From: Bacteroidales bacterium
Lineage (GTDB): Bacteria > Bacteroidota > Bacteroidia > Bacteroidales > UBA932
Direction of reading: 5' to 3'
Assembly: GCA_017627255.1 (NCBI GenBank)
Contig: JAGAHD010000155.1
Location: 1 to 46,704, forward strand
Length of the DNA: 46,704 bases
The translations under genes and the position numbers were made by a program. Below, in pieces: positions 24,994 through 33,955 of this stretch (the first letter of the stretch is position 1; every line of letters starts with the position of its first letter). Below the pieces are notes generated by a model. It searched no databases and was not told the DNA's origin. It saw only the letters and a list, made by a program, of their open reading frames with translations.

Positions 24994-25908
24994 ATGTCTG
25001 AATACCATATCCCTGTCATGCTTGACGAGAGCGTTTCCGCCCTCGTACAGAATCCGGATGGAATATACGCCGATGCCACTTTCGGAGGCGGTGGTCACAC
25101 CGCCGGAATACTTTCACGCTTACACGATGGCGGACGCGTCATCGCCTTCGATCGTGACATAGATGCATTGGGAAACGCTCCTGATGATCCTCGGCTTACC
25201 TTGATACATAATAATTTCCGTTTTATCGAGAATTTCGCGCGGAAGGAAGGCGTCGTATTTGACGGAATCCTGGCCGACCTGGGCGTGTCGTCCCACCAAT
25301 TCGACACGGCCGGACGCGGTTTTTCCTTCCGGTTCGAAGACGCTCCTCTCGATATGCGGATGAACGACCGTGGCAGGACGACGGCCGCCGACATCGTCAA
25401 CACCCGCTCCGAAGAGGATCTCGAACGGATCCTGCGGCTGTACGGCGAGGTGGACGGTGCCCGCCAGGTCGCCCGGCTCATCGTCGCAGCCCGGGAGCAG
25501 GAGCCGATCCGCACGACCGGAGAACTGGACCGTGCCATCGCCCGCATCCTTCCCAAGTTCGGGGAGCACAAGGTCCTTGCCAAAGTCTACCAGGCCCTCC
25601 GCATCGAGGTCAACCAGGAAATGCGCTCCCTGGAAAAGTTCCTTGAAGGAGCGGCTGCGTCCCTCCGCGAAGGGGGCAGGCTCGTCGTCATCACCTACCA
25701 TAGCCTGGAAGACCGCATGGTGAAGAATTTCATCCGGACCGGACGGGTGGACGGCCTTCAGGAGAAAGACCTCTACGGCAGGGTCACGACCCCGTTGGAA
25801 GCGGTCAACCGGAAACCGATCCTGCCCGCCGAAAGCGAAATCGCATCGAATACCCGCGCCCGCAGTGCCAAACTCCGGATCGCAGAAAAAAGGAGGGAGG
25901 AAGCATGA
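24994..25908 (+). CDS. rsmH: 16S rRNA (cytosine1402-N4)-methyltransferase RsmH
   Basis: A 304-residue SAM-dependent enzyme that methylates C1402 in the ribosomal P site; the old name is MraW. It begins MSEYHIPVMLDESV and shows the SAM motif DATFGGGGHTAGIL, then ILADLGVSSHQFD, and DERG-like MRMNDRG. HKVLAKVYQALRIEVNQE follows, all typical. Its strong Shine-Dalgarno site is unusual here and of note because the product acts on the same 16S rRNA. The stop overlaps the ftsL start (ATGA). Confidence 0.95.
   Translation: MSEYHIPVMLDESVSALVQNPDGIYADATFGGGGHTAGILSRLHDGGRVIAFDRDIDALGNAPDDPRLTLIHNNFRFIENFARKEGVVFDGILADLGVSSHQFDTAGRGFSFRFEDAPLDMRMNDRGRTTAADIVNTRSEEDLERILRLYGEVDGARQVARLIVAAREQEPIRTTGELDRAIARILPKFGEHKVLAKVYQALRIEVNQEMRSLEKFLEGAAASLREGGRLVVITYHSLEDRMVKNFIRTGRVDGLQEKDLYGRVTTPLEAVNRKPILPAESEIASNTRARSAKLRIAEKRREEA
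25890..25896 (+). promoter_or_regulatory. Shine-Dalgarno sequence for ftsL
   Basis: AAGGAGG ends eight bases before the ftsL ATG at 25905. It is encoded in the last codons of rsmH (Lys-Arg-Arg-Glu), so it could be partly by chance, but the spacing is ideal. Confidence 0.55.
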
Positions 25909-26249
25909 CAGTCCGATGGAAAGAAATCTGGGTGGCTGTCCGTAACAGCCTCCGCGCCCTCCGGAAAGGAGAATTCCTCCTTTCCATCGGCGCTCATAAA
26001 TACTACCTGCACATCATTTACCTGTTCATCCTGGCCTGGATCAGCATTCTTGTGAACCTTAAGGTGGACAAGACCCTGACCCGGGTCGAGGAAAACAAGG
26101 TGGACCTGAGGGACCTCGAGATCTACCATGCCGAAAAGGAAGCCGACCTGGTGAAACTGCACAGTGCCTCCACCACCCAGAAAAACCTCCGGAGACTGGG
26201 CTCCGACGTGACCATGCCGGAAAAACCGGCAACCAAGATTAATCCGTGA
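25905..26249 (+). CDS. ftsL: FtsL-like division protein
   Basis: A 114-residue bitopic protein: a cytoplasmic start of about 35 residues, one membrane segment (YYLHIIYLFILAWISILVNL, about 33-52), then a charged helical, coiled-coil-like part (VEENKVDLRDLEIYHAEKEADL cut short here) in the periplasm. This is the size, topology and position of FtsL in Bacteroidota, where it joins FtsQ and FtsI-type synthases in the divisome. Sequence likeness to E. coli FtsL is weak, so the call rests mainly on gene order. It overlaps rsmH by ATGA and ftsI by TGATG. Confidence 0.8.
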   Translation: MTVRWKEIWVAVRNSLRALRKGEFLLSIGAHKYYLHIIYLFILAWISILVNLKVDKTLTRVEENKVDLRDLEIYHAEKEADLVKLHSASTTQKNLRRLGSDVTMPEKPATKINP

Positions 26250-28411
26250 TGACGAAGAACAGACATAGTGAGATTCAGGAGAAGATCGAGAACAGGGACC
26301 GCATCCATGTCGTGATGACGTTCCTTACTCTCGTGTTCATCGGCCTGTCCGTTGTCATCATCGGATGCATCATCCACATCCAGACCAGCTATAAGGTCGA
26401 CCCGAAGGTGATCAACATTTTCCGCCCGCGGGAAGACAAATATGTGGAGGAGCCGAAGCGCGGCCGCATCCTTGCCGAAGACGGGCGTCCCCTGGCCATC
26501 ACGACGCCCCTCTACGACATCTTCATCGACTGCACCGTCCGCAAGGAGGAATTCCAGCTGCTGGACGAGAAGGAGAGGGCCTACATCCAACGCCTTAAAG
26601 ACAGCAACAAGCCGGCTCCGGCCCCGGAGCATCCGGGCATCCGGGCGGAAGAAGAGTGGCGCAGCAAGGCTTTCGAACTGTCGAAGCATCTGAGCGCCTT
26701 GTTCGGGGACCGGACGGCGGACCGCTATTTCAACGACATCATTACCGGACGGGAAAACGGCCGCAAGCATATGGTTATCCGCAAGAACGTGAGCCACGCA
26801 GACCTGAACCGCCTCACGACGTTCCCGCTTTTCAACGAGGGCAAGTACAAAGGCGGCCTGATCGCGGAAGAGCACGATGAACGCATCTACCCGTACGATA
26901 CCCTGGCACGCCGCGTCATCGGCTACATCCGGGAAACCGGGCGCATCGGCATCGAGGGAAGCTATGACTACGAACTCCACGGCAAGGAAGGCCATGAATG
27001 GCGGCGGGTGACGGATGACCGCAAATACATCCACGACTTCGACAGCACCACGGTGCGCGCCGTGGATGGAAACGATGTCAGAACGACCCTGAATATTGAT
27101 TTCCAGGACATTGCGGACCGCGCATTGAGGCGCCAGATCGCCGATGACCCGCAGATTCGCGCCGGGATCGCCGTCATCATGGAAGCTTCTACCGGAGCTA
27201 TCCGCGCCATGGTCAACCTCTCCCGGGACACCATTCCGGGCAGCAAGCTTTGGGAAAGGGACAACCTGGTGCTCAAGGAGGTCGGCGAACAGGGCTCCGT
27301 CATGAAGACCGTCACCCTCCTCTCCCTTGTGGAGGACGGCTACGTCACCTCCCTGGAGGAGACCATTCCGACCAACCACGGCTTCATTGCGGGCGGCTAT
27401 AACCAGGACGTCCACATCCTCGACTATGAACGGCTGACCGGCCGGAATGAGATCACGGTCAAGCACGGTTTCGAGATTTCCTCGAACTACGTGTTCACGT
27501 ACCTGCCCGAGAAATACTACGGCAGCAATCCGCAGGATTTCTTCGACCATATCTACGCCTACCGCCTCGGCGAGAAATTCGCGTTCGACCTGGACGGTCT
27601 CGGCACGCCCGTCGTCAACCGGCCTGGAAGCCCGGGCTGGAGCCGCACCACCCTCGGCACGACCGCCTACGGCTACGGCATGTCGGTCACGCCGCTCCAT
27701 GTGGTCACCTTCTACAATGCCATCGCCAACAAGGGGCGGATGATGAAGCCCTATCTGGTGGAAAGCATCGAGAAAGACGGCGCGGTCGTCAAGAAATACG
27801 GGCCGTCTGTCCTGAATAATATCTGTACGCGGGCGACGGCCGATACCGTGACCCGCGCCCTCCAGGCCGTCGTCAACGACGGTACCGCCACCCGCCTGAA
27901 ACAGGCCAAGCTGTCCGTTGCCGGCAAGACCGGAACCGCACAGGTCGTCCTCAACGCCAAGGAACGCGCCGGCAGCAGCGATCCGTACCACGACATCCGG
28001 GGCCGGAAAAAGAACCAGGGAACGTTCGTCGGATTCTTCCCGTCGGAGGACCCGAAATACACGATCCTCGTCACGGTCTATTCCTACCTGTCCAGCCAGA
28101 GTTTCTACGGCGGTACCAAACCGGCCCTCGCCGTCCGGGAAATCGTGGACAACATCTACGCCATCGACCCGCAGTGGAGCGAATCCGTACACCGGGGCGG
28201 CGTGATGCCGCAAATGACACCGAAGACGGCGCAGGCCGCCCCCGGAAAAGTGCCGGATGTAAAAGACTTCGGCCTGATGGATGCCGTCTACGCCATCGAG
28301 AACAGCGGATATCGTTGTGTGTATGAGGGCTCCGGCCATGTGAGCCGGCAAAGCCCCGCCGCCGGAGCGGCACTCGCCCGGGGCGAAACCGTAAAACTTA
28401 CACTGAAATGA
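26249..28411 (+). CDS. ftsI: Penicillin-binding protein FtsI (PBP3-type transpeptidase) with PASTA domain
   Basis: A 720-residue septal peptidoglycan transpeptidase. Order: a membrane anchor at about 22-44, the dimerisation domain from EPKRGRILAEDGRPLA, the transpeptidase domain with Ser350 in SVMK (350-353), SSN (411-413) and KTG (560-562, in AGKTGTAQ), and a C-terminal PASTA domain from about 665. A GTG lies one codon upstream, but ATG 26249 overlapping the ftsL stop is preferred. The C-terminal PASTA domain is normal for Bacteroidota FtsI. It partners with FtsW, encoded downstream. Confidence 0.94.
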   Translation: MTKNRHSEIQEKIENRDRIHVVMTFLTLVFIGLSVVIIGCIIHIQTSYKVDPKVINIFRPREDKYVEEPKRGRILAEDGRPLAITTPLYDIFIDCTVRKEEFQLLDEKERAYIQRLKDSNKPAPAPEHPGIRAEEEWRSKAFELSKHLSALFGDRTADRYFNDIITGRENGRKHMVIRKNVSHADLNRLTTFPLFNEGKYKGGLIAEEHDERIYPYDTLARRVIGYIRETGRIGIEGSYDYELHGKEGHEWRRVTDDRKYIHDFDSTTVRAVDGNDVRTTLNIDFQDIADRALRRQIADDPQIRAGIAVIMEASTGAIRAMVNLSRDTIPGSKLWERDNLVLKEVGEQGSVMKTVTLLSLVEDGYVTSLEETIPTNHGFIAGGYNQDVHILDYERLTGRNEITVKHGFEISSNYVFTYLPEKYYGSNPQDFFDHIYAYRLGEKFAFDLDGLGTPVVNRPGSPGWSRTTLGTTAYGYGMSVTPLHVVTFYNAIANKGRMMKPYLVESIEKDGAVVKKYGPSVLNNICTRATADTVTRALQAVVNDGTATRLKQAKLSVAGKTGTAQVVLNAKERAGSSDPYHDIRGRKKNQGTFVGFFPSEDPKYTILVTVYSYLSSQSFYGGTKPALAVREIVDNIYAIDPQWSESVHRGGVMPQMTPKTAQAAPGKVPDVKDFGLMDAVYAIENSGYRCVYEGSGHVSRQSPAAGAALARGETVKLTLK

Positions 28412-29880
28412 AACTGAAACAAATCATACAGGATACCGGCGCCGTGGAAATCCGCGGCAGCCAGGACATAGAAATAACCGCCATCACCAGCGACTCCCGC
28501 CAAGTGGTTCCCGGCGCCCTTTTCATCGCCGTCAAGGGATTCGCCAGTGACGGGCACGCCTACATCGCCTCCGCCCTGGAAAAAGGCGCCGCCGCCGTAA
28601 TTTATGAGACGGAAGGTGCCGTGGAGGACAGTGCCTCCATGGCATCACCGGCCACCTTCATCCGGGTCGGCGACAGCCGGTATGCCGTCGCCATGGCCGC
28701 CGACGCATTCTACGGTCACCCGTCCGGAAAACTGACCCTGGTCGGCATCACCGGCACCAATGGCAAGACGACGACCGTCACCCTGCTGTACCACCTGTTC
28801 ATGGGACTGGGATACTCTTGCGGCCTGTTGTCCACCATCGCCAACTATGTGGGAACCAAACGGTTGGAAACCGCCAATACCACGGCCGACCCGATTACCA
28901 TCAACGCCCTTCTCACCGAGATGGTGGACGCCGGATGTGCCTACTGCTTCATGGAAGTGAGCTCGATCGGAGTGGAGCAGCAGCGCGTGACCGGGCTCGA
29001 ATTCAAGGCCGGTATCTTCTCCAACCTGACCCACGACCACCTGGATTACCACAAGACGTTCGCCGAATACCTCCGGTGTAAGAAGTTGTTCTTCGACAAC
29101 CTGCCGGAAAACGCCTTTGCGATTGTCAACACGGACGACCGGAACGGCCTGGTCATGGTCCAGAACACCGCCGCCCGGATCGTCACCTACGCCTGCCGGC
29201 GGCCGGCGGACCACACGGCCCGCATCCTCGAGCAGAGCTTCGAAGGGATGCTGCTCCGCATCGACGGCCAGGAAGCCTGGAGCCGCCTGATCGGGGAACA
29301 CAACGCCTACAACCTCCTGGCCATCTATACGACGGCGGTCTGCCTCGGCAGCGACCCGACCGAAACCCTGGTCGCCCTGTCCCGGCTGGAATCCGCCCCC
29401 GGACGGCTGGAAAACCTGCGCGGTCCCCACGGGCTTTCCGTGGTGGTGGATTATGCGCACACGCCGGACGCGATGGAAAATGTCCTGAAGACCCTCCGCG
29501 ACATCGCACCTGAACGCCAGCTCACCTGCCTGTTCGGCTGCGGCGGCGACCGGGACAAAACCAAGCGTCCCGAAATGGCGCAGGCCGCGGAGAAATGGGC
29601 CGACCGGATTGTCGTCACCTCCGACAACTGCCGGACCGAAGACCCCGTCGCCATCATCGAGGACATCCGGAAAGGCCTGAGCCGGGACGGACTGGCCAAG
29701 AGCCTTTTCATTACCGACCGCCGGGAAGCCATCCGGACGGCCATCCTCACCGCCCCGGAAGGCGCTACCATCCTCCTGGCCGGAAAAGGCCATGAAGACT
29801 ACCAGATCATCGGGCATGAAAAACTTCATTTTGACGAAAAAGAGATTGTGACTGAAACCTTTAAACTGATTCTTGCATGA
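28408..29880 (+). CDS. murE: UDP-MurNAc-tripeptide synthetase MurE
   Basis: A 490-residue ATP-dependent ligase that adds the third amino acid of the peptidoglycan stem. The P-loop is GTNGKTT (116-122), then the central HDHLDYHKTFAEY, and the C-terminal substrate loop. That loop reads DNCR (406-409) in DNCRTEDP, where meso-diaminopimelate-adding enzymes have DNPR. The Arg that contacts the side chain of diaminopimelate is kept and Pro is replaced by Cys, so diaminopimelate is still the likely substrate. Both ends overlap neighbours by ATGA. Confidence 0.94.
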   Translation: MKLKQIIQDTGAVEIRGSQDIEITAITSDSRQVVPGALFIAVKGFASDGHAYIASALEKGAAAVIYETEGAVEDSASMASPATFIRVGDSRYAVAMAADAFYGHPSGKLTLVGITGTNGKTTTVTLLYHLFMGLGYSCGLLSTIANYVGTKRLETANTTADPITINALLTEMVDAGCAYCFMEVSSIGVEQQRVTGLEFKAGIFSNLTHDHLDYHKTFAEYLRCKKLFFDNLPENAFAIVNTDDRNGLVMVQNTAARIVTYACRRPADHTARILEQSFEGMLLRIDGQEAWSRLIGEHNAYNLLAIYTTAVCLGSDPTETLVALSRLESAPGRLENLRGPHGLSVVVDYAHTPDAMENVLKTLRDIAPERQLTCLFGCGGDRDKTKRPEMAQAAEKWADRIVVTSDNCRTEDPVAIIEDIRKGLSRDGLAKSLFITDRREAIRTAILTAPEGATILLAGKGHEDYQIIGHEKLHFDEKEIVTETFKLILA

Positions 29881-31187
29881 TTTACCATTTATTCCAATAT
29901 TTCGAGAAACTGGGCTGGGACATCCCGGGCATGGGACTGATGCATTACCTGTCCTTCCGGGCCATCCTTGCTTCGGTCACCGCCATGCTGTTCGCCCTCA
30001 TCGCCGGCAAACGGATCATCAGGCTGCTGCAGCGCCACCAGATCGGGGAGACCGTCCGTGACCTAGGTCTTCAGGGACAGATTGAGAAGAAAGGGACTCC
30101 GACAATGGGCGGGGTGATCATCATCCTGTCCATCCTCACGGGAACCCTCCTGTTCTGCGACCTGACCAACATTTATGTCATCCTCCTGCTGGTCAGTACC
30201 CTGTGGTGCGGAGCCCTCGGCTTTGCGGATGACTATATCAAGGTATTCCGCCACAACAAGGAAGGCATGTCCGAGAAAGGGAAACTCATCGCCCAGGTCG
30301 TCCTCGGCTTCATCGTGGGCCTCACCGTATGGATGAGTCCGGACATCGTCGTCCGCGAAAAAGTGGCCGATCCCTCCATCGAGGTCATCACTGAAAACGG
30401 CGAACTCGGTGTCAACACGGAAACCCAGGTCACCTCGGGACGGTACGTGGAGGAGGATGTCGTCAAAAGTACCAAGACGACCCTTCCTTTCATCAAGAAC
30501 CATGAGTTCGACTACCGTTGGCTCTCCCCTTTCAAAGGAGCCTGGGGCTGGTATGCCAAATGGGCCATCTATGTCCTGATGATCGTGCTCGTAATCACGG
30601 CCTGTTCCAACGGGACGAACCTTACGGACGGACTGGACGGACTGGCGGCCGGCACCTCTGCCATCGTCGGGGTCGTCATTGGTATCCTTGCCTGGCTGTC
30701 CGGCAACCTCATTGACTCGAACTACCTGAATATCATGTATATACCAGGGACCTGTGAAATCGGCATCTTCATGTCCGCCTTCGTCGGCGCCCTCATCGGA
30801 TTCCTCTGGTACAATTCCTACCCTGCCCAGGTATTCATGGGCGATACGGGCAGCCTGACCATCGGCGGAGTGATCGGCGTCGCCGCCGTCCTCATCCGCA
30901 AGGAACTGCTGCTCCCCCTGCTGTGCGGCATCTTCTTCGTGGAAAGCCTTTCCGTCCTGCTGCAGCGCAGCTACTTCAAGTTTACCCGGAAAAAGTATGG
31001 CGAAGGGCGCAGGATCTGGAGCATGACCCCGCTCCACCACCATTACCAGGACAAGAAGCAGGTCCCCGGACAGGTCCTGATTGCCAAGCCGGTTCCCCCG
31101 CACCATGAAGCGAAAATTACGGCCCGCTTCTGGATCGTGGGCATCATCCTCGCCGTATCTACCTTAGCCTTATTGAAGATCAGATAA
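29877..31187 (+). CDS. mraY: Phospho-MurNAc-pentapeptide transferase MraY
   Basis: A 436-residue integral membrane enzyme that attaches UDP-MurNAc-pentapeptide to undecaprenyl phosphate, forming lipid I. Motifs: GTPTMGG near 71-77, FADDYIKV, NGTNLTDGLDGLAAGTSA and FMGDTGSL. Between about 160 and 215 it has a polar insert (REKVADPSIEVI and on), as in other Bacteroidota MraY, which makes it longer than the 360-residue E. coli form. It overlaps murE by ATGA and stops four bases before murD. Confidence 0.95.
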   Translation: MIYHLFQYFEKLGWDIPGMGLMHYLSFRAILASVTAMLFALIAGKRIIRLLQRHQIGETVRDLGLQGQIEKKGTPTMGGVIIILSILTGTLLFCDLTNIYVILLLVSTLWCGALGFADDYIKVFRHNKEGMSEKGKLIAQVVLGFIVGLTVWMSPDIVVREKVADPSIEVITENGELGVNTETQVTSGRYVEEDVVKSTKTTLPFIKNHEFDYRWLSPFKGAWGWYAKWAIYVLMIVLVITACSNGTNLTDGLDGLAAGTSAIVGVVIGILAWLSGNLIDSNYLNIMYIPGTCEIGIFMSAFVGALIGFLWYNSYPAQVFMGDTGSLTIGGVIGVAAVLIRKELLLPLLCGIFFVESLSVLLQRSYFKFTRKKYGEGRRIWSMTPLHHHYQDKKQVPGQVLIAKPVPPHHEAKITARFWIVGIILAVSTLALLKIR

Positions 31188-31191
31188 GCAT

Positions 31192-32532
31192 ATGTCAAGA
31201 GTTGTTGTACTGGGCGGCGCCGAAAGCGGAGTGGGCGCAGCCGTTCTCGCAAAAGTTAAAGGATACGACGTTTTCCTGTCCGACAAGGGAAAGATTGCGG
31301 ACCAGTATGTCTCCACCCTCAGGAAATGGGATATTCCCTTCGAGGAGGGACAGCATACCGAATCCCTCATCCTCAATGCCGATGAGGTAGTCAAGTCTCC
31401 CGGCATCCCGGGGACCGTCCCGCTGGTGCAGAAACTCCGGGCACAGGGTACCCGCATCGTATCGGAAATCGAATTCGCAGGAAGGTTCGACACCGCGAAG
31501 AAGATCTGTATCACCGGATCCAACGGCAAGACCACCACGACCTCGCTGATCTACTACCTCCTGCAGAACGCAGGGCTCAACGTCGGCCTCGGCGGCAACA
31601 TCGGCAAGTCGTACGCCTATCAGGTCGCTACCGAACATTTTGATTATTATGTACTGGAAATCAGCAGCTTCCAGCTTGATGACGTGTACGATTTCAAACC
31701 CGACATCGCCATCATCACCAACATTACGCCCGACCATCTGGACCGGTACGACCACAAGATGGAAAACTACGTGGCCGCCAAGTTCAAAATCACCCAGAAC
31801 CTGACCCGGGACGACTGCTTCATCTTCGATTCCGACGATGACATCACGATCGGCCATCTGGACAACATCATCCTCCGCTGCAAGATGCTTCCTTTCTCCC
31901 AGCAGAAAGAGGTCTCCCAAGGTGCCTTCCTGCGTGACGACAAGATCGTCCTCCGCTACGAACGCGAAGAGACCGACCTGTACCTGCAGGAACTGGCCCT
32001 GGGCGGCAATCACAACATCTACAACTCCATGGCAGCAGCCCTCGCCGCCAAGGCAACCGGCATCGACAATGAGGTCATCCGCAACTCGCTCGCCACGTTC
32101 CAGCCCATCGAACACCGCCTGGAGCCTGTGGTCAGCATCAAGGACGTCCTGTACATCAACGATTCCAAGGCGACCAATGTCGACTCCGCCTGGTATGCGC
32201 TCGAATGCCAGAAAAGGCCTGTCGTATGGATCGTTGGCGGGACTGACAAGGGCAACGACTACAGTGTCCTCGCCGACCTTGTAAAGGAGAAGGTGAAGGC
32301 CATCGTCTGCCTGGGCGTGGACAATGCCAAGATCCATGCCGCTTTCGAATCCACGGTCGGCAGCGACCGCATCACCGACGCCCTCTCTGCGGAGGAGGCA
32401 GTCCGGAAAGCCGCGAAATACGCCGTTCCGGGAGACGTCGTACTCCTGAGCCCGTGCTGCGCAAGCTTCGACCTGTTCAAGAACTATGAGGACCGCGGCG
32501 CCCAGTTCAAGGCGGCCGTCCGTGCCCTGTAA
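31192..32532 (+). CDS. murD: UDP-MurNAc-L-alanine-D-glutamate ligase MurD
   Basis: A 446-residue cytoplasmic Mur ligase that adds D-glutamate. It has the N-terminal UDP-binding part (VVVLGGAESGVGAAVLA), the P-loop GSNGKTTTT (109-117), NITPDHLDRY in the centre, and the C-terminal YINDSKATNVDSAWYAL. The length is standard for the family. It starts five bases after the mraY stop codon begins its downstream gap, and ends 12 bases before ftsW. No Shine-Dalgarno site is seen. Confidence 0.94.
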   Translation: MSRVVVLGGAESGVGAAVLAKVKGYDVFLSDKGKIADQYVSTLRKWDIPFEEGQHTESLILNADEVVKSPGIPGTVPLVQKLRAQGTRIVSEIEFAGRFDTAKKICITGSNGKTTTTSLIYYLLQNAGLNVGLGGNIGKSYAYQVATEHFDYYVLEISSFQLDDVYDFKPDIAIITNITPDHLDRYDHKMENYVAAKFKITQNLTRDDCFIFDSDDDITIGHLDNIILRCKMLPFSQQKEVSQGAFLRDDKIVLRYEREETDLYLQELALGGNHNIYNSMAAALAAKATGIDNEVIRNSLATFQPIEHRLEPVVSIKDVLYINDSKATNVDSAWYALECQKRPVVWIVGGTDKGNDYSVLADLVKEKVKAIVCLGVDNAKIHAAFESTVGSDRITDALSAEEAVRKAAKYAVPGDVVLLSPCCASFDLFKNYEDRGAQFKAAVRAL

Positions 32533-32544
32533 ACACCGTCAGAG

Positions 32545-33951
32545 ATGGCCGAGACCGAGAAAAAGAAGAAAAAGCGCAAGGAGCGCGACATCTGGAACTG
32601 GATGGAAGGGTTCAAGGGGGACAAGGTGATCCTGATCATCGCCCTCCTCCTGATGCTCATTTCCGTCATTTCCGTGTTCTCCTCCACCCCGCTCCTGGCC
32701 ATTGAAAAGGGAATTGACCGCATCAGCATCATGACGTCCCAGTTGAAAGTCGTAGGACTGGGAGTCGTGGTCATCCTCCTGTTCTACGTCTTCGGACGCA
32801 GCAAGGGCTACCGGATTCTCGGGAAATACTGTTTCGCCGCCTCCCTGGCCATGCTTCTCATCCTGGTGCTGAACCTCGACCTCGGAGTGGTCCAGGCCGG
32901 TGAAATCAACGGAGCGCGCCGGATCATCAAGGTCTTCGGCAAACAGCTGCACGTCTACGAATTCGTGAAAGTGTTCATGGTGCTCTACCTTGCATGGGCG
33001 CTGGATGCCTACAAGAAAGGGAATTTCCGCCTGTCCAAGCGCCTGGCGGAGCGGTTCCCTCGCCTGGGATTCCTCGCCCGCCCCTTCTGGGAGAAGGTCA
33101 TGTACATCTATGTCCCGATCGCCGTCACGACGTTCTGCATCATGATGGGCTCCAACTCCTCCGCCCTGTTCATCGCGGGGGTGATGGTCCTCATCATCCT
33201 GGTGGGCGGAATCGACGCGAAAGACATCGTCTGGATGGCGGTAGTCCTCGTTGCCGGTATCGGCCTGGTCTACGGGGCGTACAAGGCCGGTCTGATCGAA
33301 GGCCGTATCGCCACGGCCATCAGCCGCGTCACCAACGATGACGAAGCCACGATGCAGGTTCTGCTGGAAGCCCGCCCGGGATCCCGCGAGTACAACGAGG
33401 CCCGCGACGAACTCAAGCAGCCGGTAGGAGCCCTGCTCGCCATCAAGGAAGGAGGGATTTTCGGCAAGGGAATCGGCGGCAGCACCCAGAAATACACGGT
33501 CCCCGTCATTTTCGGAGACTATATGTTCAGCTTCATCATCGAGGAGACAGGCATCCTGGGAGGGATTCTCCTCATCCTGCTGCTCTTCAGCCTCCTGGCC
33601 CGCGGAACGATGATTGCCAAGGACTGCGACGAATACTTTGACAAGATTGTGGTGGTGGGGCTCACGATCCTGGTGACCGGCCAGGCCTTCATGCACATGG
33701 CCGTCAACGTCCACATGCCGCTGGTACCCCAGACCGGACAGACCCTGCCGCTGGTCAGTCACGGAACGACGTCGTTCCTGGTGTTCAGCGCCGTATTCGG
33801 CATCCTGCTTTCAATCAGCCGGCAGGCCTGGCTGAAAATGCGGCGCCGTGAGGAAGAGGCCCTTCCGATCATCGAACATCACGACGAGGTCCAGGAAGGC
33901 CTGAGCGACCTCGACATCCTGGAAACGGAAAACTTAACGGAGGAGGAATAA
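32545..33951 (+). CDS. ftsW: Septal peptidoglycan glycosyltransferase FtsW
   Basis: A 468-residue SEDS-family polytopic membrane protein that polymerises lipid II at the septum together with FtsI. The SEDS core is seen: GGSTQKYTVPVIFGDYMFSF holds the probable catalytic Asp, and QTGQTLPLVSHGTTSFL is the usual late motif. The region around the Asp reads PVIFGDY where E. coli has PEAHTDF. The N-terminus is lysine-rich and the C-terminal tail acidic. The place between murD and murG marks it as FtsW rather than RodA. The tail codons carry a Shine-Dalgarno-like GGAGGAGG for murG. Confidence 0.9.
   Translation: MAETEKKKKKRKERDIWNWMEGFKGDKVILIIALLLMLISVISVFSSTPLLAIEKGIDRISIMTSQLKVVGLGVVVILLFYVFGRSKGYRILGKYCFAASLAMLLILVLNLDLGVVQAGEINGARRIIKVFGKQLHVYEFVKVFMVLYLAWALDAYKKGNFRLSKRLAERFPRLGFLARPFWEKVMYIYVPIAVTTFCIMMGSNSSALFIAGVMVLIILVGGIDAKDIVWMAVVLVAGIGLVYGAYKAGLIEGRIATAISRVTNDDEATMQVLLEARPGSREYNEARDELKQPVGALLAIKEGGIFGKGIGGSTQKYTVPVIFGDYMFSFIIEETGILGGILLILLLFSLLARGTMIAKDCDEYFDKIVVVGLTILVTGQAFMHMAVNVHMPLVPQTGQTLPLVSHGTTSFLVFSAVFGILLSISRQAWLKMRRREEEALPIIEHHDEVQEGLSDLDILETENLTEEE
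33941..33946 (+). promoter_or_regulatory. Shine-Dalgarno sequence for murG
   Basis: AGGAGG ends nine bases before the murG ATG at 33956. It falls in the Glu-Glu-Glu codons at the end of ftsW, so chance is possible. Confidence 0.45.
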
Positions 33952-33955
33952 ACAT

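Noticed and set aside
26123..28351. Long minus-strand frame of 742 codons opposite ftsI
   Set aside because: It is a shadow of ftsI, which has all transpeptidase motifs; the GC-rich codon use leaves few stops in other frames.
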